DNA of 64,000 bases from Phanerochaete sordida (lineage: Eukaryota > Basidiomycota > Agaricomycetes > Polyporales > Phanerochaetaceae), in the NCBI GenBank assembly GCA_019973155.2, contig BPQB01000022.1, positions 186,001 through 250,000 of the forward strand. The letters run 5' to 3'. Positions within the stretch are counted from its first letter, which is position 1, and each line of letters starts with the position of its first letter. Below are positions 12,299-22,662 of this stretch, piece after piece. A program made the translations under genes and the position numbers. Under the pieces are notes generated by a model, which saw nothing but the letters and a program-made list of their open reading frames with translations, was not told the origin of the DNA and ran no database searches.

Positions 12299-12570
12299 CA
12301 CAAGTTAAACGGAAAGCGAGCAGCCTGAAATGTGCATTTACTACGTATCGATTGAATACAGATTATGCGTCCTACGTAAGTCGTGTATCATATACTAGGA
12401 CAGTGTCCGGGGATTACTGTATACACAGCGCAGTGCTGTTGAAGCAGTCCGAGGGCAAGTACACAGAGTCACAACTGTCCGAGCGCCCGCTTACGTCCTT
12501 TGTCCACAACAGAGTTCGTGGCTGGTCATAAACCAAGGAAAAGGTCCGAGAAGGGCATCCACAAACCGTT

Positions 12571-13207
12571 CTACTTCGTCGAGGTCGCGTTATAGATGAT
12601 CGTCGTGGCAGCAATGCTGAGGTTATTCCCGATCGAGGGCTTGAACAGGCCGCATCAGAGCCCGCACAGCCACGAAGAACACGCCCAAGACTCACCGCAA
12701 AGCCGCCGAATTCCTCGATGACGGTGAGCTGCAGCGGAAGGTTGCTCGCGTGCTCGCCGGAGCCAAAGCCACCGGGGGCCACGGAGAAGTCGGGCATGGT
12801 CAGCACGGAGGGCAACGGGTTCTTCGGGTACGGAACGGCTATACGTCGGGTGAGGGCGTCAGCACTGCGCACTGTCTCCCGCGGGTGCGCGGCGGTGCGG
12901 CGGGCTCACCAGGGTAGTTCGCATAGTCGAAGCGGCCGAAGTAGTGGCCCGACACGGCGGAGATGCCGAGCGGAGTGACGGCGGAGGCGTTGTGCGGCAC
13001 GCCGGAGACGTCGAGCAGCCAGACATGCACTGCGTACGTCGAGACGCCGTAGTCGGCGAGCGGGTGGTACGCGAACGAGAAGTTCGCGCCCGGCTGGATC
13101 GCCGTGTTGGCGGTCGGGGTGGTGATCGTGCCCTTGGGCGGCTGCGCGAGCAGCGGCGACACGAAGAGGAGCAGGAGCGCGAGCAGGGGGGCAGGTGAGG
13201 GGAACAT
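12571..13207 (-). CDS. Small secreted protein of unknown function
   Basis: The start MFPSPAPLLALLLLFVSPLLAQ is a strong signal peptide. The mature protein begins PPKGTITTPTANTAIQPG and continues with VHVWLLDVSGVPHN, GHYFGRFDYANYPG, LPSVLTMPDFSV and LQLTVIEEFGGF, ending IIYNATSTK. Exons are 12910-13207, 12696-12838 and 12571-12639, giving 169 residues. The opening 'TPTANTxIxPG' recalls the Ig-like start of the two Nis1-like proteins here, but the rest differs, so any relationship is remote. It lacks cysteines in the parts I read, unlike typical effectors. Confidence 0.78.
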
Positions 13208-13820
13208 TGCGAGCAAAGAGAAGCGGGGAGTTGCTGAAAGTTTGGTACCTGAGGCTGGTGAGGATGAGGCACCTTGCGGCGCTCGTGCTATATAGTCGAG
13301 CACGCGCTCCGCAAGTGGCGGGCGGTCGGGCATCGAGACCGTGTGCGGCGCATATTAAGGCGCAGGGTTCTCCAATCCGACGTCCGAGCTTTCCGAGCCT
13401 GGAAGAGGGCAGGAGGTCCTCGCCGCTCTAGAGGAAATGCACAGGCCCCTCTGCGGGCAAGGCGAGATTCTGACCGAGTAGCTCGATGGCGAACACCCTT
13501 GTGATACGCGTGCTCGGTTCGCAGGGCGCACTGTATGCAAGAAGGAAGGGCAACAGCCTTCTCGGATATTTGTGAAGATCGGACCGGGGTCGCGTCTCTC
13601 ACACTGCGGCATCTTCTGCCCTTGCGCTAAAGCCAGATTGCACAGTTCAGGGATATCATGACCTTCGTTGCAGCCTTCTGAACTCTTCTGGTGAGCCTGA
13701 ATGGCGTGTCCGTGACACAATGCGCGCAGAGACAGCCTCAAGTCTCATGTAGGCAAGCCATGAAAGGAAGATGATGTAATAAAGTGACAATAATACAGAG
13801 CCGCACCATGCATGGACAGT
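13208..13820. other. Intergenic stretch
   Basis: This holds the promoter of the secreted-protein gene on its left and the 3' end of the proteasome gene on its right. No gene is seen. Confidence 0.6.
13288..13295 (-). promoter_or_regulatory. TATA box of the secreted-protein gene
   Basis: The self-complementary CTATATAG lies about 81 bases upstream of the ATG at 13207. Confidence 0.6.
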
Positions 13821-15492
13821 CTAAGCGAAATACATCAGGTCGTTCTTCTTCTTGCTTTGCACTGCGGTGACAAGGCGGTCAGTACGTGTCCGGAGCGCAG
13901 AGGGAGCGCGAAAGGGCAGCACGTACCCTCGGCGATACCAGTCAGGAAGTGTTCGTGACTCAGCTTTGTGGCGCCTTCGCGGAGGGCAATCATGCCAGCC
14001 TCTACGCACACAGCTTTGAGCTGCGCTCCGTTGAACTCATCGGTACTCCGAGCAAGCTCTTCGAAGTTAACGTCCGGTGACACAGCCATTTTCCGGGAGT
14101 GGATCTCAAGAATTCGCGCGCGCGCCGTCTCGTTCGGGAGTGGAAACTCGATCTTTCTGTCGAGGCGACCGGAGCGGAGCAGGGCAGGATCCAGAATGTC
14201 GATACGGTTAGTCGCCGCGATGACCTGCGCCCCGACCGTAAACCGGGATTCTCACGCTGCTGGAACCTGGTACACACCTTGATACGTTCATCACTGCCGA
14301 AACCGTCCAGCTGGTTGAGCAGCTCCAACATGGTCCGCTGCACCTCACGGTCACCACTCTTCTCGGAATCGAACCGCTTGGTGCCGATGGCGTCCAGTTC
14401 GTCAATGAAGATGATAGCCGGCGCCTTCTCCTTCGCCAGGGCGAACGCGTCACGAACGAGCTTGGCACCATCACCAATGTACATTTGCACCAGTGATGGG
14501 CCAGCAAGCTTGAGATAGCACGCATTGGTTTGCGCGGCGCAGGCACGGGCCATAAGGGTCTTACCGGTACCTATTCATTGTTAGGTGCGAGGTACGCTTT
14601 ACGAAGCGAATTGGAAGCTGACCTGGCGGACCGTACATCAAGCAACCTTTCGGAGGCTTGATACCAAGAGTCTTGAACTTGTCGGCCTGCTCCATAGGCA
14701 ACACAATCGCCTCCACAAGCTCCTCGATCTGCTTCTCCAGCCCACCGACGTCGGTATACGTCTCCGTCGGTCTCTCGTCAACCTCCATAGCCTTCACGCG
14801 AGAGTCATACTCCGAGGGTAATGTGTCGAGGACGAGATACGAGTCCTTGTTCACGCCAATGAGGTCGTTCGGTTTGAGCTCATCGGCAGGTACGAGACCG
14901 ATGATGGGAAGGAACACGGTTTGCCGTGTCGAGGTCTTGATGACGGCGCACTTGCCCTTCCGGGCAGCATCAACGTCCCTGTTCGCACCGTCCTCCTCGC
15001 CCTCAGGGTCAAGGTCCAGAATCTAACGCGGGCACTCCGTAAGCGGGCCCGAGGCAAGCAGCATACGCGGGCGTACCTCCACGACGTTCGACACAAGGTA
15101 TGGCAGGACTTTGTTCTGCTTGATCTTCTCGCCGTTATCCCTGATCTTCTCCTTCATCTGCGCCTGCTCGTGTTGCAGCCGCAGCGTCTCGGATCGAATG
15201 ACCTAACGTCACGCGTTCAGCAAAGCATTGCTCGTCCCAAGACGCGACACGGACGTACCCGGAGGTCGTTGTCGATGAGCCGTGTCCTCGTCACGATCTC
15301 GTCTGTTGACAGGGACTTGATATCTTCCGGAATGTCCTCCCAAGTCTCCTCTGGCGGCTGGTCGGGCGTCGTGTCCATTTCGTTCTCGCTTGCCGCGGGG
15401 GCTGTTGACGACGAAGCCTGCGTCTCAGGCTTTTGCTCGCCGCTGGCATTGTTCTCCTCAGGAGGCTGGTTCGGTGGTTGCGCTGACGACAT
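13821..15492 (-). CDS. RPT5: 26S proteasome regulatory ATPase Rpt5 (6A)
   Basis: This is one of six AAA+ ATPases in the base of the 19S particle that unfold substrates and open the 20S gate. The acidic, disordered N-terminus is followed by a helix with heptad character ([17 protein letters not shown]). The OB-fold segment is next, then the AAA domain: TYTDVGGL, Walker A GPPGTGKT (split by an intron), Walker [12 protein letters not shown], and [19 protein letters not shown]. The protein ends in MYFA, fitting the hydrophobic-aromatic C-terminus by which Rpt5 docks into the alpha ring. Exons are 15259-15492, 15077-15202, 14623-15022, 14278-14570, 13927-14224 and 13821-13861. They close in frame to 463 residues, close to the expected size. 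The gene is intact and essential in fungi. Confidence 0.97.
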
Positions 15493-17080
15493 GGCGAGGA
15501 TGGTGGTGGTGTGAAGCAGGTCTGGAGTCGGGACAACCTCAGACGCACGACGCGTAAGTCTCGTAAGCGCCCAACTCGTGTAATGGCCGGCGCTTGCGTC
15601 GAGTGCTGCTGCTAGCGCGCGGCATCTCGCTCTCGTTCTCGCACATTGTTTCGCGGTCGGACATAAATTAATTCGCTCAGGGCAAGTGTTTTGATATATG
15701 CATATCATACAGAGTATGTGTGGTGTACACATTTTACCACGCTGTGCGGTGACACTCAAGAGCTATACAGCGTTCAAGCGTTCTCTGGGCGATGGTATGC
15801 CAGTCCGTCGACACGCCGCCAGGGAAGAGGTTGGATGCCCTTTACTGAACTATTTTCGGCAGAGGGGAGCCAAATTACCCACGACGCATTCGCATACCTG
15901 GTCAAGCATACGTGAGTCGCAGTTGGGTCAGAAGTCACGGTCTCTCGACTAGCACGCACTGGCACTGCGGCGGCTGGTGAGCTCTTCCCTAGACGTATCG
16001 ACCAAAACTATCTGACTACCGGTGGAAATGGCAGCGCTAGGATACATCAAACATCGTTACACCTTTGTATCACTTCAGAGGTAGTGGTCGACATTCAGCG
16101 TCGAGTGCCACGACGACGGATGGCAGTACAGTGCTCGCTTCCATCGGCACCCGCTGCCAAGTATTTTGAAATGTCAGCGTCAGTATCACCACTTCTATTG
16201 CAATTGACGTGGTACAGTACGACATCCTGGTGCGATGATTTGTGAGTTTGTAGCCTGATTCCAATGTCCCTATGGACACGCTCTCTCCGATACACAGCTT
16301 ATGGTCTCCATTCCAGATGCAGCACGGTTCGGCTCCTCACCCTCAAATACTAGGAAAAGGAGGAATGTAATGTCGTCGGATGGTCTATCAGTGGCCGCGC
16401 GTTTCTACAGCGAAGTAACGCTTCTCAGAAGGTGGCTCCCTTGCGAATGCCCGGGAACACCGGGGCTCCAAGTGGGCCTCATGTGCTTCGCCGTATGCAG
16501 TACTACCATAGTAAGTCTCGTTGACGTTCAAAGCCGCAATCATCCTCGCCGCAGCAAAAATCCATGCGTCCATCTGACACAGGGCGCTGGATGTCACAAG
16601 CTGTACAAGTATCCCTGCTGGCCAACTCTTGGCCCGCGGACGTATCTCCGCGAAGGAGTCGTTGCCGTACGTCGCTTTGACATGCTTGATTGGACATCTG
16701 AGGTAGACGCCACCGTGCTCATATGTCCCGTAGATCTCCTGACCATGGGGTCGGCGTGGGTACGGGTTGTCCGTAAAGGTAAGTGGGTCGTGACCTTCGC
16801 GGGAACAACTGTCCAGATGCATCCCAAATGCTTGAGAAGGCTTCGCATGCATGGTCTCTTCTACCAAGAGCTTCCTTCCCAATGATATAAACAGACCTCC
16901 GGTGCCTTATGAGAGAAAGCGGAGCAGCTGCTCTGATCCCATGCCAGAGCCCTCTGGCTTGCCTTCCCACCCCCTCACTGTCTTCCCCCGATCGTATACT
17001 TAAGTATCCCTCTCAGCAGGCTGACATACTGTGGCCGATGATAACTCCGCGTCGACCCTTTCTTATCACTGTGGCTCACG
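15493..17080. other. Intergenic stretch containing a decayed P450 3' end
   Basis: Apart from the relic described separately at 16388-16640, nothing coding is recognised. The right end is the promoter of the DUF6533 gene. Confidence 0.55.
16388..16640 (-). pseudogene. Probable P450 3'-end relic (copy 1)
   Basis: Read on the minus strand, the segment DAWIFAAARMIAALNV matches the helix after the haem Cys in fungal P450s of the O-methylsterigmatocystin-oxidoreductase type, where it normally reads ADAxxFxAAAxxxAAxNI. The expected haem motif just upstream is degraded, and no intact upstream exons are present. A DNA segment at 19440-19640 is clearly homologous. This looks like a different P450 family from the intact P450s nearby. 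Confidence 0.42.
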
Positions 17081-18783
17081 ATGTCCGAAAATGCTAGTTC
17101 TCCACCTCCGGGCCTAGATGCGGGGACGATAGAGTCTCTGTAAGTCCTTCCTCCACCCCGACGAGTACAATCTCATTCAGAGCATCAGTTTCATGGCACG
17201 CCGTCTGCTGGCAGCGGTTGCCGGTAAGTGATCTACGATCGTACCTAGTCTTTCTGTGTTTATGACTTTTTCAGCCCTGATATTTTACGAGTATGCGATT
17301 ACATTCGGAAGAGAGCTAGCCGCAGTGTGGCAAAGAAAAATCACACCTGCCACTCTCCTCTTTCTGACGATACGATGGACGCTGCTTTTCGAAGCAATTG
17401 CGCTAGTCCTGCCCCAACCATCTCTCGAGGTACGCTGCTTCGCAGTAGCTTGAGTCTCCTTTGGCTCACAATGCTCCATTCCACAGGGGTACGTGCGACC
17501 CAAAGCCCGCCGTCATTCAAGCTGACAGTGAAGTGATACAGGTGTGATTCTCGAAGAAACATGATCCTGATACCTGCGCTCTTTGGATACGGGCAGACAG
17601 CTGGTACGCGAGGATCCTGATTAACCTTCTCAGCGAGCATTGCTGATGAATCTGACAGTGTTCTCTGCGCTACGTGTCTTTGCGATCTCAAATCGTAACC
17701 TCGTCCTCTCACTTCTAGTCTTCATTCTCGTCGTAGCTCCAATCATGACGAACTCTGTGAGTGTTTCGATGACGACATTCACGGCAGCTGCTGATCACAC
17801 TTCCTGGGTACGCAGTACGTGGTAGCCAAGCACGGAGTTGTCCTGCCCTTCATCGGCCCGCAACTTGTAATATGTGCGGCGAAGATGCCCATCCCGAACC
17901 CAGCCGTCCTTGCGTGCGTGCCTCGTTCGTGCATCATAACCGTAGCTAACGATGATCTTTATTCAGAAGTAAGCCGGATGACCTCTATCGTACAGAGCAA
18001 GCCTCTGACGTGAGACCACAGTTGCACTGTGTGGCCGCATACCAGTGATTCTGGGGGAACTGATCATTGTCCTCATGACGTGGAAGAAGGCCTACCACCG
18101 CCAGCAGGATGTCAAGCTCGTCAACCTCCGAAGCTCTGCATCACTGACGCAAACAATACTACGTGACGGTAAGGTTATCGTCTACTCCACACAAGAAAAG
18201 GCTAACTGTGATACCTAGGCACTGCATACTTTATGTAAGGAGTCACTCCCGTTCGTTGAGCTGAATCGTTAACCGGTCTGGCAGAGCTATGATTCTCGTC
18301 AACATCGCCGAAGTACTTACTATCACACATGGTCCAGTGAGTGCGCTGTGCACCACAAACCCTGACATCTATCTGAGCACATGCGACCGCACAAGTCAAC
18401 AGCGTTTGCAGGCCCATTTTTGGATGCACTGGTAAGCTGTTCCTCTCGCTGCAGAATGGACTCCTCTTCTAAGGCACGAGCTGTAGCCACCCATCATCGT
18501 GTGCAGGTTCATCATGAACCTACGGCGATCATTTGCGCACTCAGGCTACACTGAGGACTCTGAGACCGTGCTCGACTCCCCTGGCGCGATGCAGACGGTA
18601 TCCCTCGTCTTCAGGCAATTCCACCGAGGCCTCGACGACTTCGGCCGTTCGCTGGACGTCGGCGACGGTGCGTCGCAGACGTCCTCTGTGGACAGCATGC
18701 GGAGTAGAGGCGCAAGCGTACTGTCGGATGAGACCACAGACGAGGATCTGGCAGGCGAGCGCGGGATCGGCCTCATGGAGTGA
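17081..18783 (+). CDS. Seven-helix DUF6533-type membrane protein
   Basis: These are GPCR-like membrane proteins, expanded in Agaricomycetes and of unknown function. The N-terminal DUF6533 region reads ALIFYEYAITFGRELAAVWQ, followed by helices around LLFLTIRWTLLFEAIALVL, LMNLTVFSALRVFAI, LVLSLLVFILVVAPIM, a segment ending VILGELIIVLMTW, and AMILVNIAEVLTI. After FIMNLRR comes a Ser/Asp-rich cytosolic tail (for example QTSSVDSMRSRG and SDETTDEDLAGERG). Exon 1 is 17081-17139, and the next acceptor is the AG in CATTCAGAG, which restores frame; at least seven more short introns follow. Ligand and signalling partners are unknown. It sits between P450 remnants, which need not imply a link. Confidence 0.72.
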
Positions 18784-18809
18784 GCCTGTTTTTCCACAGC
18801 CGTGCGCAG

Positions 18810-19110
18810 GGATGTTTCTGACCGTCTTTTAGGCTGCGTAGAAACAGAACAGCGGCGTCTCCAAGCTCATGATGAGCCATACGAAGATTAGATTTTACAA
18901 TATAATCAATACATCATTCTCGCTTCTCGTCGACAGTACGAGGCAGCGGTTCAACGGAGGCGACATCTTTATCAAGAATATGTGCCTCCCTGACCGGAGA
19001 ATTACAAGTGTCCGTCCGCGAAACGCGTCTCGAGGCGCGCTATTGCGTACATGGTTGTCAGGTTCATCTGTTGCAATCCGAGGCCGTTGCCGACGCAGTG
19101 AGTTGATGGA
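18810..19110 (-). pseudogene. Truncated cytochrome P450 pseudogene
   Basis: On the minus strand this reads CVGNGLGLQQMNLTTMYAIA then LETRFADG, which lines up with CVGKGLALQQMRSTVVHIMA and MRFADG of the intact P450 at 19842-22027. Homology continues into the 3' flank: the flank after 'gctgcgta' also matches. The copy is broken by an in-frame TAA just after FADGH, and upstream exons (ExxR, I helix, membrane anchor) are missing. It appears to be a partial tandem duplicate of the neighbouring gene that has decayed. Confidence 0.72.
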
Positions 19111-19439
19111 GTCAGAGCATCAACTTCGATCAACACTCACTGTCAGATACTTTGGAATTTCGTTGATGTCGACGTCGCTACTTCCGCCGTAAGCCACCGT
19201 GTGCCGTACAGCACTTCGGCATGCTCTTGATATGACCGTATTCTCAAATTTAACCGATGGCGTTCACCTCATCTGACAGACGATATTCTCCGATGCTTTA
19301 CGGGTGTAGTACGGTCTCACTTACTCAGGCTGGCCAGCCGAGGCTTCAAGGCTTTTTCCAACTAGCAGCCTTCGGACTTTGGCAAAGAAGGTTGCGATAT
19401 CGTCGGACGATCCATCGATTGCCGAAGTGCATCCTCTAA

Positions 19440-19640
19440 GTTATGCTTTATAGAACGTGGTCCTTTAGCAGATTCCTGAGGTCACCGGCGCTCCGGATGG
19501 ACAGGAAGCGGTGCGTCGTATACAGTGCGGTGGTGAGTCTTGTTCAAATCCATAGTGACCCTCGCTACAGCAAATCCATGCGCCCATACAACACATGGCG
19601 CTCAGTAACACAGCATGCGAAGCCGAGGCACGAGTGTGCT
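19440..19640 (-). pseudogene. Probable P450 3'-end relic (copy 2)
   Basis: DNA in this interval aligns with 16410-16610: both contain a splice-like GTGAGTCTTGTT or GTAAGTCTCGTT string followed by CAGCAAA, ATCCATGCG and CCAT at similar spacing. Copy 2 has lost the reading frame seen in copy 1. The assignment to P450 rests on copy 1. Confidence 0.4.
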
Positions 19641-19841
19641 TTCAGAATCAACCACGTATGAGCACTTAACAGGCGACCGCAGCGGTCTTGTGGAATAAGT
19701 CTCCTTGCTCGCAAATTGTCTGTAGGTATGGTGTTGACCGTGCTTCAGGCTGCGTAAAACCAGGGCAGTAGCATCTTCAACCTCATGACTAGTCATACGA
19801 AATACACTATTATTTGTGCGATGTGCGACACAATAATCACA

Positions 19842-22027
19842 TCATCCTCGCATCTCGACAACGACAGGCAATGGCCCTGCAAGCACCATGACGCCCTTGT
19901 CAAGTACCTGCGTCTCCCACACCGCGGGGTTGTACCCGTCTGCGAAGCGCATCTCGAGGTGCGCCATAATGTGCACCACCGTCGACCTCATCTGTTGCAG
20001 CGCGAGACCCTTGCCAACGCAATTCGACGGGCCGAACGAGAACGGCACGAACGCGCGCTCGTCATGCACAAAGTAGTCAGGTGGCGCGAGCTTCCCCGCC
20101 GCGACGAGCCATCGCTCGGGATAGAATGCGGCAGGGTCGGAGAAGTAACGCGGGTCATGGTGCACCGAGTAGTAGTGCACGCGGACTTGGTTACCCTCTG
20201 GAACGTAACTGTTTATGGCGCTCAGTCTGGGGCAGGAGGTCACAATAAGCGAAGAGACTGACTAGGGTCCGATGGTCACATCTCCCCCTCCGATAAGCGG
20301 TGCCCGCTGGCTACCACTCAAAATGGGCGGAAGACACCGCAATGTCTCGTTTCTGTGAATTGCGAAGACGGTCATTAGCAATGTGAACATGCTATGGAGC
20401 ATTTCGGACGCACATCACAGCATTTAAGTATGGCATCTCGTTGTGATGCTTCGGATCCAGCGAGTCTTCTCCGGGCGGGTAGTACGCATCGACCTCCGCT
20501 TGCAGCTTCTGGTACGCTTTGCGACTACCCAAGATCAAATAAAAGAGGTTGCTCAGCGCACTGGAGGTCGTGTCTGAGCCGCCCACTACCGCGAGTAGGC
20601 CGTCTGCGGTGACATGGTGCCTCGGCGGCCGTGCGCTTCCATCAGGGAGATCTTCGCCGCTCTGCGCGATACTGTCATTACCCGATTGTGCATAATCGCA
20701 GATCACGCACAAGATAGTAGAACAAGTCGCGTGTAGTGGCGCCCTGTGCGTAACGCCGAGCGGCGTGCTGGGACGCTAGCTGGCGCATCCTCATGATTAT
20801 TTGGTTGACTGCGGGGACACGCTTGACGTAGTATGCCAGCCAAGGTATCTGTTCAAAGACGGCTCCGGTGCTGGCACATTTCAGTTGAGTCCGTAGAAAT
20901 GAGAATTGACGAGACTAACTTCAAGGTAAGATGTATCATGTTCCAGAAACCATCTTTGTCGTACCCGTCGCGCATCATCTCCGTCCACCCACCGAATCTG
21001 CAGATGACTTCAACAATAACCCATGAGAAATTCTGCTCCTGCAGAACTCACGCCATATCGCCCATGAAATCATAACTACAGCTCAACGCATGAGCGTCGC
21101 GACGACTCTAGATAGTTGAAGCGCACGTACGAGAAGAAGCTCAACCACTTCGCCAAGTCAGCGACTTGCCCATGGTTCGCTGCCAGCGCGTCGACGAGCT
21201 GATGTACGCGAACGCGAAGCGCAGGAATGTACTCCCTCACCGCGGCCGAGCCGAGCCCCCGAGCCCAGGGCTTGCGCCGCGCGGAGTGGCGCGCAGTGTC
21301 GCGGTACCCGATGAGCGAGAGCTCGGGCGGGTGCATCTGACGGCCGGTTGAGCCTGCGAACGCGTGAGCTAGGTATTGCATCGGCGAGGACATCTGCGTA
21401 CCGGGACCCTTGGGCAGGCCGTGCGTGCCGTACAGCGGCGCAATGCAGCTCGCGTCGCGGATAGAGATTTCGTTCGGCCCTAGAGCGAGTTGGCGCGTGG
21501 TAGCCGGCGATGAGAGGTGTCCACGTACCCATGCGCACCACGTCGCCGTAGCGGTCGTGCATATGTTTCAGGTAGAGGTGCTGTTGGCCCTTGTGCGCCT
21601 GCCAGGCGTGCCAGAGCTGCGTCGTGCGCGCCATAAGGGGCCCAGGATAGCGCCAAAGCGGGTGGAACGGGGAGAGGCGGTAGAGCACAATGCTGGTGAC
21701 GAGCGTGACGTTATAGAAGGTCAGCGTGGCTGCCAAACCGAGCACGAGGCCGAGATGCGGTGCGAGAAGGAGGCTGAGAATCATGGGAATGCCGAGAAGG
21801 AGCGTCGAGACGACGTCGACTCGCATCGGCTCCCATCGGTTGAATATAACGTGCGCGACCTAGTTGATCAACACTTGAGGTGCTGAGTATATACTCTCAT
21901 GAACGTTAGAACTAACCACAGCAAAGGATGCGACGGCCGCGAACGATTCCCCAAGCGGGAACTGCTTGTGCACTCGCAAGAGCTCCCCGAGCGTCCTCGG
22001 GAGGATGTCGCCAGGCAGGAGGGCCAT
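19842..22027 (-). CDS. Cytochrome P450 monooxygenase (copy A)
   Basis: This is a haem-thiolate monooxygenase of the ER membrane. A short first exon starts MALLPGDILPRTLGELLRVH at 22027. After an intron it joins VAHVIFNRWEP and several hydrophobic anchor helices (about residues 40-90). Then come YRLSPFHPLWRYPGPL, YGDVVRMGPNEISI, FGGWTEMMRDG, I-helix AVVGGSDTTSS, ExxR motif NETLRCLP, FYPERWL and the haem motif FGPSNCVGKG. About eleven exons give roughly 550 residues. The order and wording of motifs resemble basidiomycete 'high nitrogen upregulated P450 monooxygenase 2' (CYP5037-like), from memory. An ATG at 21824-21826 exists, but starting there would lose the first exon shared by copies B and C. 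Substrate unknown. Confidence 0.87.
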
Positions 22028-22662
22028 GAGAGCAGGACGCAGAGCCGGTCGGCCGCTTCATCTGTATAAGAGGCATCGGATACCGCAGTGAAGTGTTTGA
22101 CGGGCACGGTGTTCATGGGACCTGGCGCGGGCGCCGGGATACTAGGAGGGCACCCCGATTTCCACTGTTGGCCCGGTACAGGCGGGTGCTACGATACGCT
22201 AGCAACTGTCCGTGTGCCGCGGCATTTTGAGTCTGGCGTGGGACATACGAGGGGCGAGACGGTCGTCGAAACCCCGCGGATTATCTGAAACATACCCGTG
22301 AGCGCGCTGCGTCAGAATAAGAGGAGTGGCGGGGGAGGATGATTGCCACCTCCGCGGATAAAGCGGTGCGTGCCTGGCAAAACTGTGGGAAGACAATAGT
22401 CGCATAACGTAACAAACTGGCCTATGAGGAATCGACGACGCTGAGACATATGGCAGGCTCAATGGCGGCTAGCTTCAACAGGAAACGGACGATCTGAAAC
22501 GATAAAGTTCAGTTAGCCAGTCAATGAGCGCTCACACACCCTGTGTTGGAGAATAGTGGGACAGCGAGCTTGATCATGACTGAAATAAGCCATATACACC
22601 TTTATTGAACCAGTAGCAGTGGTGTGAGCGGTGGGCATAAATCCTGACCATACGACTGTATG
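22028..22662. other. Intergenic stretch between P450 copy A and acyl-CoA synthetase
   Basis: This should hold the P450 promoter on its left and the synthetase 3' end on its right. No gene is seen. Confidence 0.6.

Larger units (their letters stand above)
18784..19841. other. Gene-free stretch made largely of P450 debris
   Basis: This contains the pseudogene at 18810-19110 and the relic at 19440-19640. About 330 bases between them show no recognisable coding sequence. Confidence 0.5.
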
